From assembly GCA_020161695.1 (NCBI GenBank), contig JAIUOO010000014.1, positions 62,001-126,000 on the forward strand: a stretch of DNA of 64,000 nucleotides, given 5' to 3'. Numbering within the stretch: position 1 is the stretch's first letter; each line of letters begins with the position of its first letter. The stretch is from Pseudomonadota bacterium (GTDB lineage: Bacteria > Pseudomonadota > Alphaproteobacteria > Rhizobiales > Phreatobacteraceae). Positions 34,187-41,927 of the stretch are shown in pieces. Position numbers and translations under genes: made by a program. The notes beneath the pieces are model-generated. The model was given only the letters and a program-made list of their open reading frames with translations. It ran no database searches and was not told where the DNA came from.

Positions 34187-34930
34187 TCAGCTTCGCGCGA
34201 GCTGCGCCAGCCGGCCCTCGTCCAGAATGCGCACGGCCTCCGGCACGATAAGAATGACGCGGTCACGCGCGAGCCGGGTGAGCGTGCGGCTCACCGTCTC
34301 GATGGTCAGGCCGAGATAATCGGCGATATCGAGCCGCTGCATCGGCAGCTGGACGGTCACCGACGCGCCGCTGATGCGGGCCCAGCGGTCGCGCATCATC
34401 AGCAGGAAAGCGGCGATCCGCTCTTCGGCCGAGCGGCGGCCGATCAGCGTCATCTGCTCCTGCGCGATAACCAGTTCATGGGTCGCGAATTCATGGAGGC
34501 GGCGCAGGAAATGCGGCTTGGCGGAGACCAGCCGGTCGAATTCCGCGCGGTCGAACTTGCAGAGCGCCACGGCGTCCACCGCATCGGCCGAGAAGCCGTA
34601 GCGGTTGTGCAAAGCCAATCCGAGGAAGTCGCCGGGCATCGCGAAGCCGACGATCTGACGGCGGCCGTCGGACAGCAGCTTGTAGAGGCGCACCGTGCCC
34701 TCGACCACGGAGAAGACCGAGGTCGCGTCCTCACCCTGATGGATGAAGGTCTCCTTCGCCGCGACACGCCCCTGATGGACGATGGCGTCGAGTTCGTGCA
34801 GTTCACCCGCCTCGAGAGCGGCGCAGACGGCGAGCGGCCTCACCTTGCACGCGTCGCAGTAGCTCGGCCCGCCGGAGCGGGCGCAGGCACTGCGCGGAGA
34901 AGGCGTGGCTAACGCTGCAAGCGTGGTCAT
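34187..34930 (-). CDS. fnr: FNR-type oxygen-sensing transcription regulator
   Basis: A 247-aa Crp/Fnr regulator. The N-terminus has C25-x2-C28-x7-C36 (YCDACKVRPLAVC) and a fourth cysteine C124 (VALCKFD), the ligand set of an oxygen-labile [4Fe-4S] FNR; a further Cys16 is extra. A cNMP-like beta barrel (about 40-150), a dimer helix and a C-terminal HTH (RLDIADYLGLTIETVSRTLTRL, with the E-x2-S-R recognition signature) follow. It should bind TTGAT-N4-ATCAA under low oxygen. A 355-codon frame is open upstream; ATG 34930 has RBS AAGGGG. FNR-type boxes before ccoN/hemN and ccoG make these likely targets. Confidence 0.93.
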   Translation of the reverse strand: MTTLAALATPSPRSACARSGGPSYCDACKVRPLAVCAALEAGELHELDAIVHQGRVAAKETFIHQGEDATSVFSVVEGTVRLYKLLSDGRRQIVGFAMPGDFLGLALHNRYGFSADAVDAVALCKFDRAEFDRLVSAKPHFLRRLHEFATHELVIAQEQMTLIGRRSAEERIAAFLLMMRDRWARISGASVTVQLPMQRLDIADYLGLTIETVSRTLTRLARDRVILIVPEAVRILDEGRLAQLARS

Positions 34931-34998
34931 GGCAGTGACCCCTTGGTTGAGAGCGCTTTTGCTGAGGATCAAACTACCAGCAGGCGCGGGTCGCACGA

Positions 34999-35012
34999 TT
35001 GATCTAGCACAA
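34999..35012. promoter_or_regulatory. Degenerate FNR box upstream of fnr
   Basis: TTGAT-CTAG-CACAA: one perfect half site and one with two mismatches to ATCAA. It lies 69 nt before the fnr start, between fnr and the divergent 157-aa gene. Autoregulation is common in FnrN-type genes; here the site is imperfect. Confidence 0.4.
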
Positions 35013-35077
35013 AGACCGTGGCGTCGCGCGCGCCGATCCTTTCCCCGGCCAACTGCCTCAATGGGAAGCCGCGCCCG

Positions 35078-35551
35078 ATGTTCACCGCCCGCCTCGTGCA
35101 TGGCGCAGATGCGATGGCCGCGCTCGGCATCGTCCGCATCTGCCATCCCGACATCGAAATCGAGAACTGGCGCGCCCTGTTCGACCATGACGAGGCTGGC
35201 GACAGCGCCCATTTCGGCTGCGTGGTTGTGGCCGACCAGCGCGGCTATGCCCATGCCGCGTGCCTGTTCCGCATCGCCCTCGACCCGCGATTCGGCCGGC
35301 GACTGGAAGTGTCCTACCTCTCGCGCGCAGACCTGCCCGCCAGCACAGCCTCGGACGTCCTGTTCGACTTCATCGACTCGCTTGCCGCGCGGCGCGCCTG
35401 CACCCAGATCGTGATCGAGGACGCCGATTCACGAATCGCGGCCGAGCGGCTGAGCAGCTGGACCGATATCGGCCAGGTGCTGACCGATCACCACTTCCGG
35501 CCGGGTTCCGTCGGCTTCGTCAAGTCGGTCGCCGTCGCGCCGACCGCCTGA
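35078..35551 (+). CDS. Hypothetical protein divergent from fnr, 157 aa
   Basis: Starts MFTARLVHGADAMAALGIVR and has an alternating strand-helix pattern (GCVVVADQRGYAHAACLFRIAL, ASDVLFDFIDSLAARRACTQIVIEDAD). This could be a degenerate GNAT-like acyltransferase fold, but no acetyl-CoA motif is clear. No signal or membrane helix. A longer start at 35018 exists; 35078 is preferred because GGGAAG lies about 15 nt upstream and the longer N-terminus looks random. It shares the upstream region with fnr and the FNR-like box. Its last 64 nt overlap, in antisense, the 3' end of ccoS. Confidence 0.6.
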   Translation: MFTARLVHGADAMAALGIVRICHPDIEIENWRALFDHDEAGDSAHFGCVVVADQRGYAHAACLFRIALDPRFGRRLEVSYLSRADLPASTASDVLFDFIDSLAARRACTQIVIEDADSRIAAERLSSWTDIGQVLTDHHFRPGSVGFVKSVAVAPTA

Positions 35552-35712
35552 GCCCCGTCCGCCCCCAGCGATCCGTCCTCGTCGGCGATGGCACGCCAGG
35601 CGGCGCCGTCGAGATCCTCGTACTGGCCGCTGTTGAGCGACCAGAGAAAGGCCGCGAGGCCCAGAAGGCCAAGGCCGAGCGCCAGCGGCACGAGGAAGAC
35701 CAGCACGTCCAT
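35488..35712 (-). CDS. ccoS: cbb3 oxidase assembly protein CcoS/FixS
   Basis: A 74-aa single-span membrane protein: MDVLVFLVPLALGLGLLGLAAFLWSLNSGQYEDLDGAAWRAI is the CcoS/FixS pattern, including the SGQYEDL-x-G-x-x-x-R-I signature. The remaining about 30 residues are a low-complexity tail. It is needed for cofactor insertion into cbb3 oxidase. The start at ATG 35712 has a GAGGGAGG RBS and follows the ccoI stop by 11 nt. Its 3' part overlaps the convergent 157-aa ORF. It is last in ccoGHIS. Confidence 0.92.
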   Translation of the reverse strand: MDVLVFLVPLALGLGLLGLAAFLWSLNSGQYEDLDGAAWRAIADEDGSLGADGAQAVGATATDLTKPTEPGRKW

Positions 35713-35723
35713 TCCAGCCTCCC

Positions 35724-37982
35724 TCAGAGCCGCGCCGACCGCGCGCGCAGCGCGTTGGCCGTGACGATGACCGACGAGCCCGACATGGCGAGCGCGGCGA
35801 TGAGCGGCGTCACCAGTCCGGCAATGGCGATGGGCACGGCGACGGCGTTGTAGACGACCGCAAGCCACAGGTTCTCGGTCATCAGCCGGCGCGCCTTGCG
35901 GGCGATGGCGAGGGTAGCGGCGACCGGTGCGAGCCTGTCGCCGAGGAACACGGCGTCGGCCGCAGCCTGTGTCAGGTGCACGGCGGTGATCGGCGAGATC
36001 GATACATGGGCGCTGGCGAGCGCGGGAGCGTCGTTCAGCCCGTCGCCGACCATCAGCACCCTGGCTCCGACGGATTTGAGCGCCGCGATCCGGTTGATCT
36101 TGCCGGCGGGCTTCAGCCCCCCCTCGAAAGCCGTGATGCCAAGCTCCCGCGCGACGGTCTCGACGGCCTCGACGCGATCGCCGGAATAGATCGCAAGCTC
36201 GAAGCCGGCGCGGCGCAGGGCCGCGACAACCGCCACCGCATCCGGTCGAAGGGCCTGCCTGACCGCGAAGACGTGACGCAGATCGCCATGCGCGAAGGCG
36301 ATCAGCGAGGCATCGGGATAACGGGCCGCAACGGCGGCGGCCTCGGCCTCGGCACCGCAGAACACCGAACTGCCGAGCCGGGCCTCGACGCCGTCGATGA
36401 GTGCCCGAACGCCCTGCCCCGGCACTTCCTCCAGATCAGCCGGCGGTGCCGCATGCGGCGCTGCGGCGGCGACGGCCCGCGCCAGCGGGTGGTGCGAGCC
36501 CTGCGCCAGCGCGGCCGCGCGTCCGAGAACCTGTTCCGACACGGAGCCGGCATCCGCAATGGCCGGCACGGGCAGCGTCAGCGTGCCGGTCTTGTCGAAA
36601 ACGATCGTGTCGACCTCGGCGAGCCGCTCCAGCGCATCGCCGGACTGGAGCAGGACATTGGTGCGGAACAGCGCACCGGAGGCGACCACCTGCACGGCGG
36701 GGATGGCGAGGCCGAGCGCGCAGGGGCAGGTGATGATCAGCACCGTGATGGCGATGACCAGCGCCGGCTGCCAGGCGAGGCCAAAGGCGAGCCATCCCGC
36801 GAAGGTCGCGATGGCGGTGACATGGACCACCGGCGAATAGAGCGCCGAAGCCCGGTCGGCCAGCCGGCGATAGGCGGAACGCGACTGCGCGGCGGTCTCG
36901 ATGAGTCGCTCGACCTCGTCCAGCAGCGTGCCGCGCGCGGCGGCCCTGACCGTGACGCGCAGCATGCCGGACAGGTTGGTCGTTCCAGCGAAGACCGGGT
37001 CGCCCGGCGCGACCGTCTGCGGCAGCGTCTCGCCGGTGACGAGGCTCTGGTCGATGGCGGAGGTTCCGGCGGTAATGACGCCGTCCACGGCAATACGCTC
37101 GCCGGGCCGGACCAGCACGATGTCGCCGGCCGCGACCGCCGCGATGGGCACCTGCCGCAACGCGCCGTCCGTCATGACCTTCAGCGCCGTCTCGGCCTTC
37201 AGCGCGGCGAGATTGGCCGCGACGGAGGAGGTCTTGCGGCGCATGAGCTGCTCGCAATAGCGCCCGGTGAGCAGGAAGAACAACAGCATCACCGCGCTGT
37301 CGAAATAGGCGTGGGTGCCGTGGTTCCAGGTTTCCGCCAGCGACAGGCCGACCGCCAGCAGGACGCCGAGCGAGATCGGCACATCCATGTTGAGCTGGCC
37401 GGCGGCCAGCGCCGTCCGCGCCGACCGGAAGAACGGCCGGCCGGCATAGGCGACCGACGGCACGGCGATGAGCGCCGAGAGCCAGTGGAAGAAGTCGCGC
37501 TGCTCCTGCGTGATGTCGCTGACATTGCCGGACCAGACCGACACCGACAGCAGCATGATGTTCATCATGGCGAAGCCGGCGACGCCGAGGCACTTCATAA
37601 GGAAGCGCGCCTCGGCCGCCTCGGCGCTCTCGGCGGCCTTCGGATCGAAGGGAAACGCCCTGAAGCCGAGCCGATCGAGCCGTTTGACGACGGTCTCCGC
37701 ATCGGTGCGGTCCTGCCGCCATTCGACCGCGACGCGCCGGTTGGTCAGATTGACACGCGCGGCGACGACACCGGGAATGGCCTTCAGCCCCTGTTCGATC
37801 ACCGGCATGCAGGCGGCGCAGGTGATGCCGTCGACGGCAAGGTCGAGGCGCGCCATGCCGTCGCCCAGCGGCTCGACGAAAAGCGACAGGTCGGTGGCGG
37901 GCGGAACCGCAGCCGCGTCGGGCAGAGGGGCGTCGGCCGTGGCGGGGTGGAGGGCGTCCGCGACGAGGACGGCCTGGCTCAT
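35724..37982 (-). CDS. ccoI: Copper-exporting P1B-type ATPase CcoI/FixI
   Basis: A 752-aa copper ATPase that supplies copper for cbb3 oxidase CuB. The N-terminal HMA domain has C55-A-A-C58 (GITCAACMP). Eight TM helices are expected, with CPC at 419-421 (IITCPCALGLAIP). The phosphorylation motif DKTGT is at 463-467, HP in SHHPLARAV (near 497-505) and GDGLND at 646-651. The actuator motif TGET is at 316-319. It belongs to the FixI subgroup by operon, between ccoH (4-nt overlap) and ccoS. Confidence 0.95.
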   Translation of the reverse strand: MSQAVLVADALHPATADAPLPDAAAVPPATDLSLFVEPLGDGMARLDLAVDGITCAACMPVIEQGLKAIPGVVAARVNLTNRRVAVEWRQDRTDAETVVKRLDRLGFRAFPFDPKAAESAEAAEARFLMKCLGVAGFAMMNIMLLSVSVWSGNVSDITQEQRDFFHWLSALIAVPSVAYAGRPFFRSARTALAAGQLNMDVPISLGVLLAVGLSLAETWNHGTHAYFDSAVMLLFFLLTGRYCEQLMRRKTSSVAANLAALKAETALKVMTDGALRQVPIAAVAAGDIVLVRPGERIAVDGVITAGTSAIDQSLVTGETLPQTVAPGDPVFAGTTNLSGMLRVTVRAAARGTLLDEVERLIETAAQSRSAYRRLADRASALYSPVVHVTAIATFAGWLAFGLAWQPALVIAITVLIITCPCALGLAIPAVQVVASGALFRTNVLLQSGDALERLAEVDTIVFDKTGTLTLPVPAIADAGSVSEQVLGRAAALAQGSHHPLARAVAAAAPHAAPPADLEEVPGQGVRALIDGVEARLGSSVFCGAEAEAAAVAARYPDASLIAFAHGDLRHVFAVRQALRPDAVAVVAALRRAGFELAIYSGDRVEAVETVARELGITAFEGGLKPAGKINRIAALKSVGARVLMVGDGLNDAPALASAHVSISPITAVHLTQAAADAVFLGDRLAPVAATLAIARKARRLMTENLWLAVVYNAVAVPIAIAGLVTPLIAALAMSGSSVIVTANALRARSARL

Positions 37983-38488
37983 GGCAGCATGATCCGGTTG
38001 CGCGAGCGGAACAGGACAGCGCCGTCGCGGCTGACCTCGACCACCAGATCATGGGCGCCGGAGGTCACGTCAGCGGCCGTGCCGGCATAGAGCCCTGTGC
38101 CGGTTCGCGTCATGTCGAGCGGTCGGTCCAGCGCCCGGCGCGCCGGATGCTCGAGCCGGGCGGCGAGGCTCACGCCCTCGACCGGCCCGCCGGCCGGATC
38201 GCGCAGCGACACCGTCACAGCCGCGAAGCCCGCCGGATCGCGGTCGGCACGCGCCTCCACTGCCCAGCCGCGGGCGTCGCGCTCGCGCGCGGCGGCGAGG
38301 TCGCGGTTGAAGCGCTGGCTCGCCTGATAGGAACTGGCGGTCGTCAGGCCGGGCATCGTGTCGAGCGCCAGCGTCAGCATCAGTGCGTTGACGGTGAAGA
38401 TGACGCCGAAGAAGGCGACGAACATCAGGAACACCATCCGCCCGGTCAGCCTGCGCGACCGACGGTCCGAAGTGTCGAGAACAGCCAT
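37979..38488 (-). CDS. ccoH: cbb3 oxidase assembly protein CcoH/FixH
   Basis: A 169-aa membrane-anchored periplasmic protein: N-terminal RRSRRLTGRMVFLMFVAFFGVIFTVNALM holds the single helix (about 16-38), followed by LALDTMPGLTTASSYQASQRFN. The last is the FixH signature. The rest is a beta-rich domain (AVTVSLRDPAGGPVEGVSL...). It aids cbb3 assembly, likely together with ccoP. ATG 38488 has a GAGGAG RBS; the frame is open further upstream. It overlaps ccoI by 4 nt. Confidence 0.9.
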   Translation of the reverse strand: MAVLDTSDRRSRRLTGRMVFLMFVAFFGVIFTVNALMLTLALDTMPGLTTASSYQASQRFNRDLAAARERDARGWAVEARADRDPAGFAAVTVSLRDPAGGPVEGVSLAARLEHPARRALDRPLDMTRTGTGLYAGTAADVTSGAHDLVVEVSRDGAVLFRSRNRIMLP

Positions 38489-38501
38489 GGCAGCGGCTCC
38501 T

Positions 38502-39965
38502 CTAGCGGGCGATGAAATGGTCGCGGGACGAGACCCTCTCGCCGGACCCGAGTTCGGTGATGCGGAAGGTGACGTCGGTCGATGCCGGCAGCGACGCGGC
38601 ATTGGGCGCGGTCACGTGGACGATGACCTCGCGCGTCGCGTCCGGCGCAACCTCGATCAGCGGCCAGCCGATCTCGGTATTGGGGATGCCGACCGCGGTG
38701 GCCCGCGCCTGCGGGAGCCCGTCCACCGCCAGCACGAAGATGCGGTGCAGCGGCCGCTTGTTGAGCAGGCGCACCGTGTAGCTGTTGCGGACCGAGCCGT
38801 CGGAGAGCTGGACGAACAGCGGATTACGGTCGTGCAGCACCGACAGATCGGTGAACGAGCGCGTCATCAGCCCGTAGAGCATGGCGAGGCCGACCAGCGC
38901 GATCATGGCGACGTAGAGCACGGTGCGCGAGCGGACGATCGGATAGGTTTCTTCGAGGCCCTCCGCGCGCCTGGTGATATTGACGTCGTTGTCATAGGCG
39001 ATCAGGCCCAGCGGCCGGTTCACCTTGGTCATGACCGTGTTGCAGGCGTCGATGCAGAGGCCGCACTGGATGCAGCCCATCTGCGAGCCGTCGCGGATAT
39101 CGACGCCGGTCGGGCAGACGACGACGCACTGACGGCAGTCGATGCAGTCGCCGGCCGGCTCCTCGGCCGCGCGCGCCTTCGCCGCCGACTTGACCGACAT
39201 GCGCGGCTCGCCGCGGTCGTAGCGATAGGTGACGTTGAGCGCGTACTGATCGGTCAGCGCGGCCTGGATGCGCGGCCAGGGGCACATGTAGAGGCAGACC
39301 TGTTCGCGCATCAGGCCAGCCAGCGCATAGGTCGTGAAGGTCAGGATGGCGATCCAGACATAGGCGATCATCGGCGCCTGGAAGGTCGCAAGGTCCTTCA
39401 CCAGCGTCGGCGCGTCGGCGAAATAGAGCACCCAGGCGCCGCCGGTCCACCAGGCGATCATCAGCCAGACGAAGTGCTTGAGCGCGAGACGCCCGAACTT
39501 CGCCGCCGTCATCGGCCGGGCATCGGCCAGCATCCGCTCGCGGCGGTCGCCCTCGATCCAGCGCTCCACGGTCATGAACAGGTCGGTCCAGACCGTCTGC
39601 GGGCAGAGATAGCCGCACCAGACGCGGCCCGCGACCGCATTGCTCAGGAACAGGATGAGCGAGGCGAGCACCAGCAGGCCGGTGAAGTAGTAGACCTCCT
39701 GCGGCCAGATCTCGATGAAGAAGAAGTAGAAGCGGTTATTGGCGAGGTCGACGAGGACCGCCTGATCCGGCTGGTTCGGCCCGCGATACCAGCGCACGAA
39801 CGGCAGGAAATAATAGACGCCGAGGCAGACGAACAGCACCGCCCACTTGATCGTGCGCAGCCGCCCCTTGACGCTCTGCTGGTAGATGCGCGGCCCGCCG
39901 ACATAGAGCGGCTCGTCGTCCGGTGACGGGACGGTGGTCTCGGAAAGGCTCGCGGATTTCTGCAT
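38502..39965 (-). CDS. ccoG: cbb3 oxidase accessory iron-sulfur protein CcoG/FixG/RdxA
   Basis: A 487-aa inner-membrane ferredoxin-like protein with about five TM helices. It holds two 4Fe-4S clusters, C274-x2-C277-x2-C280-x3-C284 and C298-x2-C301-x2-C304-x3-C308, and redox-type C117, C121 (WCGYLCPQTVW) and C224, C228. A C-terminal Ig-like domain (about 380-487) follows. CcoG reduces Cu(II) for oxidase maturation. ATG 39965 is preferred over the upstream in-frame ATG at 40043; an FNR-type box overlaps the latter. It heads ccoGHIS, with ccoH 13 nt after its stop. Confidence 0.95.
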   Translation of the reverse strand: MQKSASLSETTVPSPDDEPLYVGGPRIYQQSVKGRLRTIKWAVLFVCLGVYYFLPFVRWYRGPNQPDQAVLVDLANNRFYFFFIEIWPQEVYYFTGLLVLASLILFLSNAVAGRVWCGYLCPQTVWTDLFMTVERWIEGDRRERMLADARPMTAAKFGRLALKHFVWLMIAWWTGGAWVLYFADAPTLVKDLATFQAPMIAYVWIAILTFTTYALAGLMREQVCLYMCPWPRIQAALTDQYALNVTYRYDRGEPRMSVKSAAKARAAEEPAGDCIDCRQCVVVCPTGVDIRDGSQMGCIQCGLCIDACNTVMTKVNRPLGLIAYDNDVNITRRAEGLEETYPIVRSRTVLYVAMIALVGLAMLYGLMTRSFTDLSVLHDRNPLFVQLSDGSVRNSYTVRLLNKRPLHRIFVLAVDGLPQARATAVGIPNTEIGWPLIEVAPDATREVIVHVTAPNAASLPASTDVTFRITELGSGERVSSRDHFIAR

Positions 39966-40029
39966 GGCTGTCCCGGGGGAAAAGGTTCGCGCCGTCCCTG
40001 CACCCTGCCCCGCCGCCGGCGGGTGCGCC

Positions 40030-40043
40030 TTGACCTGTCTCAA
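40030..40043. promoter_or_regulatory. FNR-type box upstream of ccoG
   Basis: TTGAC-CTGT-CTCAA, one mismatch from TTGAC-N4-GTCAA, 64 nt upstream of the ccoG ATG. It suggests that ccoGHIS has its own anaerobic promoter rather than depending on read-through from ccoNOQP. Confidence 0.6.
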
Positions 40044-40065
40044 GCGCGGTTCGCGATACGGACAA

Positions 40066-40095
40066 GGGCGCGTGCCGCTGCCACGACACGCGCCC
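40066..40095 (-). terminator. Stem-loop between ccoP and ccoG
   Basis: Perfect 9-bp stem GGGCGCGTG (40066-40074) and CACGCGCCC (40087-40095) with a 12-nt loop, 30 nt downstream of the ccoP stop. Only a weak TTGTCC follows on the minus strand, so it may attenuate or stabilise rather than terminate fully. Confidence 0.5.
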
Positions 40096-40124
40096 CTCCG
40101 ATCACGCCCCTTGCGGTTCCCGGG

Positions 40125-41003
40125 CTATTGCCCGCCGCCGAGCGCGTGGACGTAGATTGTGAGCGCCTTGACGGTGGTGTCGTCGAGGCGGCCGGTCCAG
40201 CCGGGCATGACCCCGCCGCGACCGTTGTTGATGGTCTCCACGATGGTCGCCTCGTCCGAGCCATAGACCCAGTTGGCGCTGGTCAGGTTGGCGGCGCCGA
40301 GTTCGCGATTGCCGCGGCCGTCGGCCCCGTGGCAGGCGACGCAATTGGTCTCGAACAGCTCCTTGCCCTTGGCGAGGTCGGTGCCCTGCCGGACCGAAAG
40401 TCCCGCCAGCGAGCGGACATAGTTGGCGACCGTGATCACCTCATCGCGCTTGAGGACGCCGTTCGGTCCGCCGAGCGCCGGCATGGAGCCCTGACGGGAG
40501 CGGTCGTCGCCGGTGCGCACGCCGTGGGCGATGGTCTGGCGGATCTCGGCGAGCGAGCCGCCCCACAGCCAGGTGTCGTCGCGCAGGTTCGGGAAGCCGC
40601 GCGCGCCGGTGGCGGAGAGGCCGTGGCAGGGCGCGCAATTGTCGCCGAACGCGGCCTTGCCCTGGGCCAGGGCGAAGGTGAGCAGGTCCGGATTGCGCTG
40701 GATGTCCTCCAGCGAGGCCGAGGCCAGCGCCGTGCTGCGCGAGGCCCTGAGCGCCTTCAGCGCGTCGAGTTCGACGACGACGCTCTCGCGCGACGAATAG
40801 CCGAACAGCCCCTTGGTGTAGCCGGTGACCAGCGGCCAGGCGGGATAGACGATCCAGTAGCCGATCGACCAGACGATGGTCGCGTAGAAGACATAGAGCC
40901 ACCACTTCGGCAGCGGCGAGTTCAGCTCCTTGATGCCGTCCCACTCATGGCCTGTCGTTGAGCGGCCGGTGGCGGCATCGATCTCGGGGGGATGGTTGGC
41001 CAT
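40125..41003 (-). CDS. ccoP: cbb3 oxidase subunit III, diheme cytochrome c CcoP/FixP
   Basis: A 292-aa membrane-anchored diheme cytochrome c. N-terminal PPEIDAATGRSTTGHEWDGIKELNSPLPKWW is the CcoP signature, then one TM helix (about 34-56). The two heme sites are C123-x2-C126-H127 (NCAPCHGLSATG) and C221-x2-C224-H225 (NCVACHGADGRG), with axial Met in GSMPALGGP and a later segment. It passes electrons from cytochrome bc1 to CcoO. It follows ccoQ by 3 nt. Confidence 0.95.
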   Translation of the reverse strand: MANHPPEIDAATGRSTTGHEWDGIKELNSPLPKWWLYVFYATIVWSIGYWIVYPAWPLVTGYTKGLFGYSSRESVVVELDALKALRASRSTALASASLEDIQRNPDLLTFALAQGKAAFGDNCAPCHGLSATGARGFPNLRDDTWLWGGSLAEIRQTIAHGVRTGDDRSRQGSMPALGGPNGVLKRDEVITVANYVRSLAGLSVRQGTDLAKGKELFETNCVACHGADGRGNRELGAANLTSANWVYGSDEATIVETINNGRGGVMPGWTGRLDDTTVKALTIYVHALGGGQ

Positions 41004-41006
41004 TGA

Positions 41007-41159
41007 TCAGTCCTCCCGCAGCGGGATGGTCGAAGCCTCGTCGAACCGCGCCCTGTTGCGCGGCCAGAAGGCGTAAGCGGCGATGGCGAGAAACATGCCG
41101 ACGAAGTAGAGAAGTCCGGCGGTCTGGGCGAAGCCGGCAAGCCAGGAATAGGCGCTCAT
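41007..41159 (-). CDS. ccoQ: cbb3 oxidase small subunit CcoQ/FixQ
   Basis: A 50-aa protein, MSAYSWLAGFAQTAGLLYFV then an aliphatic helix end and FWPRNRARFDEAS, which is the CcoQ pattern of one TM helix followed by a WP-basic stretch. CcoQ stabilises the oxidase complex. RBS GAGGAG precedes ATG 41159. Position between ccoO (10 nt) and ccoP (3 nt) supports the call. Confidence 0.92.
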   Translation of the reverse strand: MSAYSWLAGFAQTAGLLYFVGMFLAIAAYAFWPRNRARFDEASTIPLRED

Positions 41160-41169
41160 CGGTGTCTCC

Positions 41170-41919
41170 TCAGCGGATGTTCGCGCGGGCGTCGTAGGTG
41201 CGGAAATCGACCATCGTGCCGAGCACCTGGAGGTAGGCGACCAGCGCGTCCATCTCGGTGACGGTGCCGTTGGCGGCTGCCGACGTGTTGCCGCCGAAGG
41301 CGCGGACGATGGCGCCGGGATAGCGGCTCTGGAAGGCCGCGAGGGTCGGGGCGTCCGGGTTCACCTGCGCCCGTAGGTCGCCCCAGGCATTGGCCACCTG
41401 CTCGGGCGAATAGGGCACGCCGCCGCGACGGTTGGAGATGAAGTGGCCCTCGATCTGCTCGGGCCTGACCTCCGCCTGCGAGAGGAAGGCGTAGCCCGGC
41501 ATGATCGACTGCGGCACGATCGAGCGCGGGTTGGCGAGATGCGCGACGTGCCACTCGTCCGAATATTTGCCGCCGACGCGGGCAAGGTCCGGGCCGGTGC
41601 GCTTGGAGCCCCACTGGAAGGGCTTGTCGTACATGCTCTCCGCCGCCAGCGAGTAGTGACCGTAGCGCTCGACCTCGTCGCGCAGCGGCCGGACCATCTG
41701 GCTGTGGCAGTTGTAGCAGCCCTCGCGCACGTAGATGGCGCGCCCGGCGAGTTCCAGCGGCGTGTAGGGCCTGACCCCCTCCACCCGCTCGATGGTCGAG
41801 CGCAGGTAGAAGAGCGGGGCGATCTCGACGAGGCCGCCGATGGCGACCACGATGATGATGCCGACGGTCAGGATGATCGAGTTCTTCTCGAGGATCGCGT
41901 GCTTGTTCCAGAGTGACAT
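41170..41919 (-). CDS. ccoO: cbb3 oxidase subunit II, monoheme cytochrome c CcoO/FixO
   Basis: A 249-aa cytochrome c, anchored by one N-terminal helix (about 14-36). Heme motif C68-x2-C71-H72 ([18 protein letters not shown]) and the family block [36 protein letters not shown] follow. Axial Met is probably in [13 protein letters not shown] 41919 with GAGGACC is preferred over the ORF start at 41931, which overlaps ccoN. It lies 8 nt after ccoN and 10 nt before ccoQ. Confidence 0.96.
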   Translation of the reverse strand: MSLWNKHAILEKNSIILTVGIIIVVAIGGLVEIAPLFYLRSTIERVEGVRPYTPLELAGRAIYVREGCYNCHSQMVRPLRDEVERYGHYSLAAESMYDKPFQWGSKRTGPDLARVGGKYSDEWHVAHLANPRSIVPQSIMPGYAFLSQAEVRPEQIEGHFISNRRGGVPYSPEQVANAWGDLRAQVNPDAPTLAAFQSRYPGAIVRAFGGNTSAAANGTVTEMDALVAYLQVLGTMVDFRTYDARANIR

Positions 41920-41927
41920 GGGGGTCC

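Noticed and set aside
35976-38090. 704-codon plus-strand ORF opposite ccoI
   Set aside because: GC-rich antisense of ccoI, composition D/R/G/H-heavy and without domain signals.
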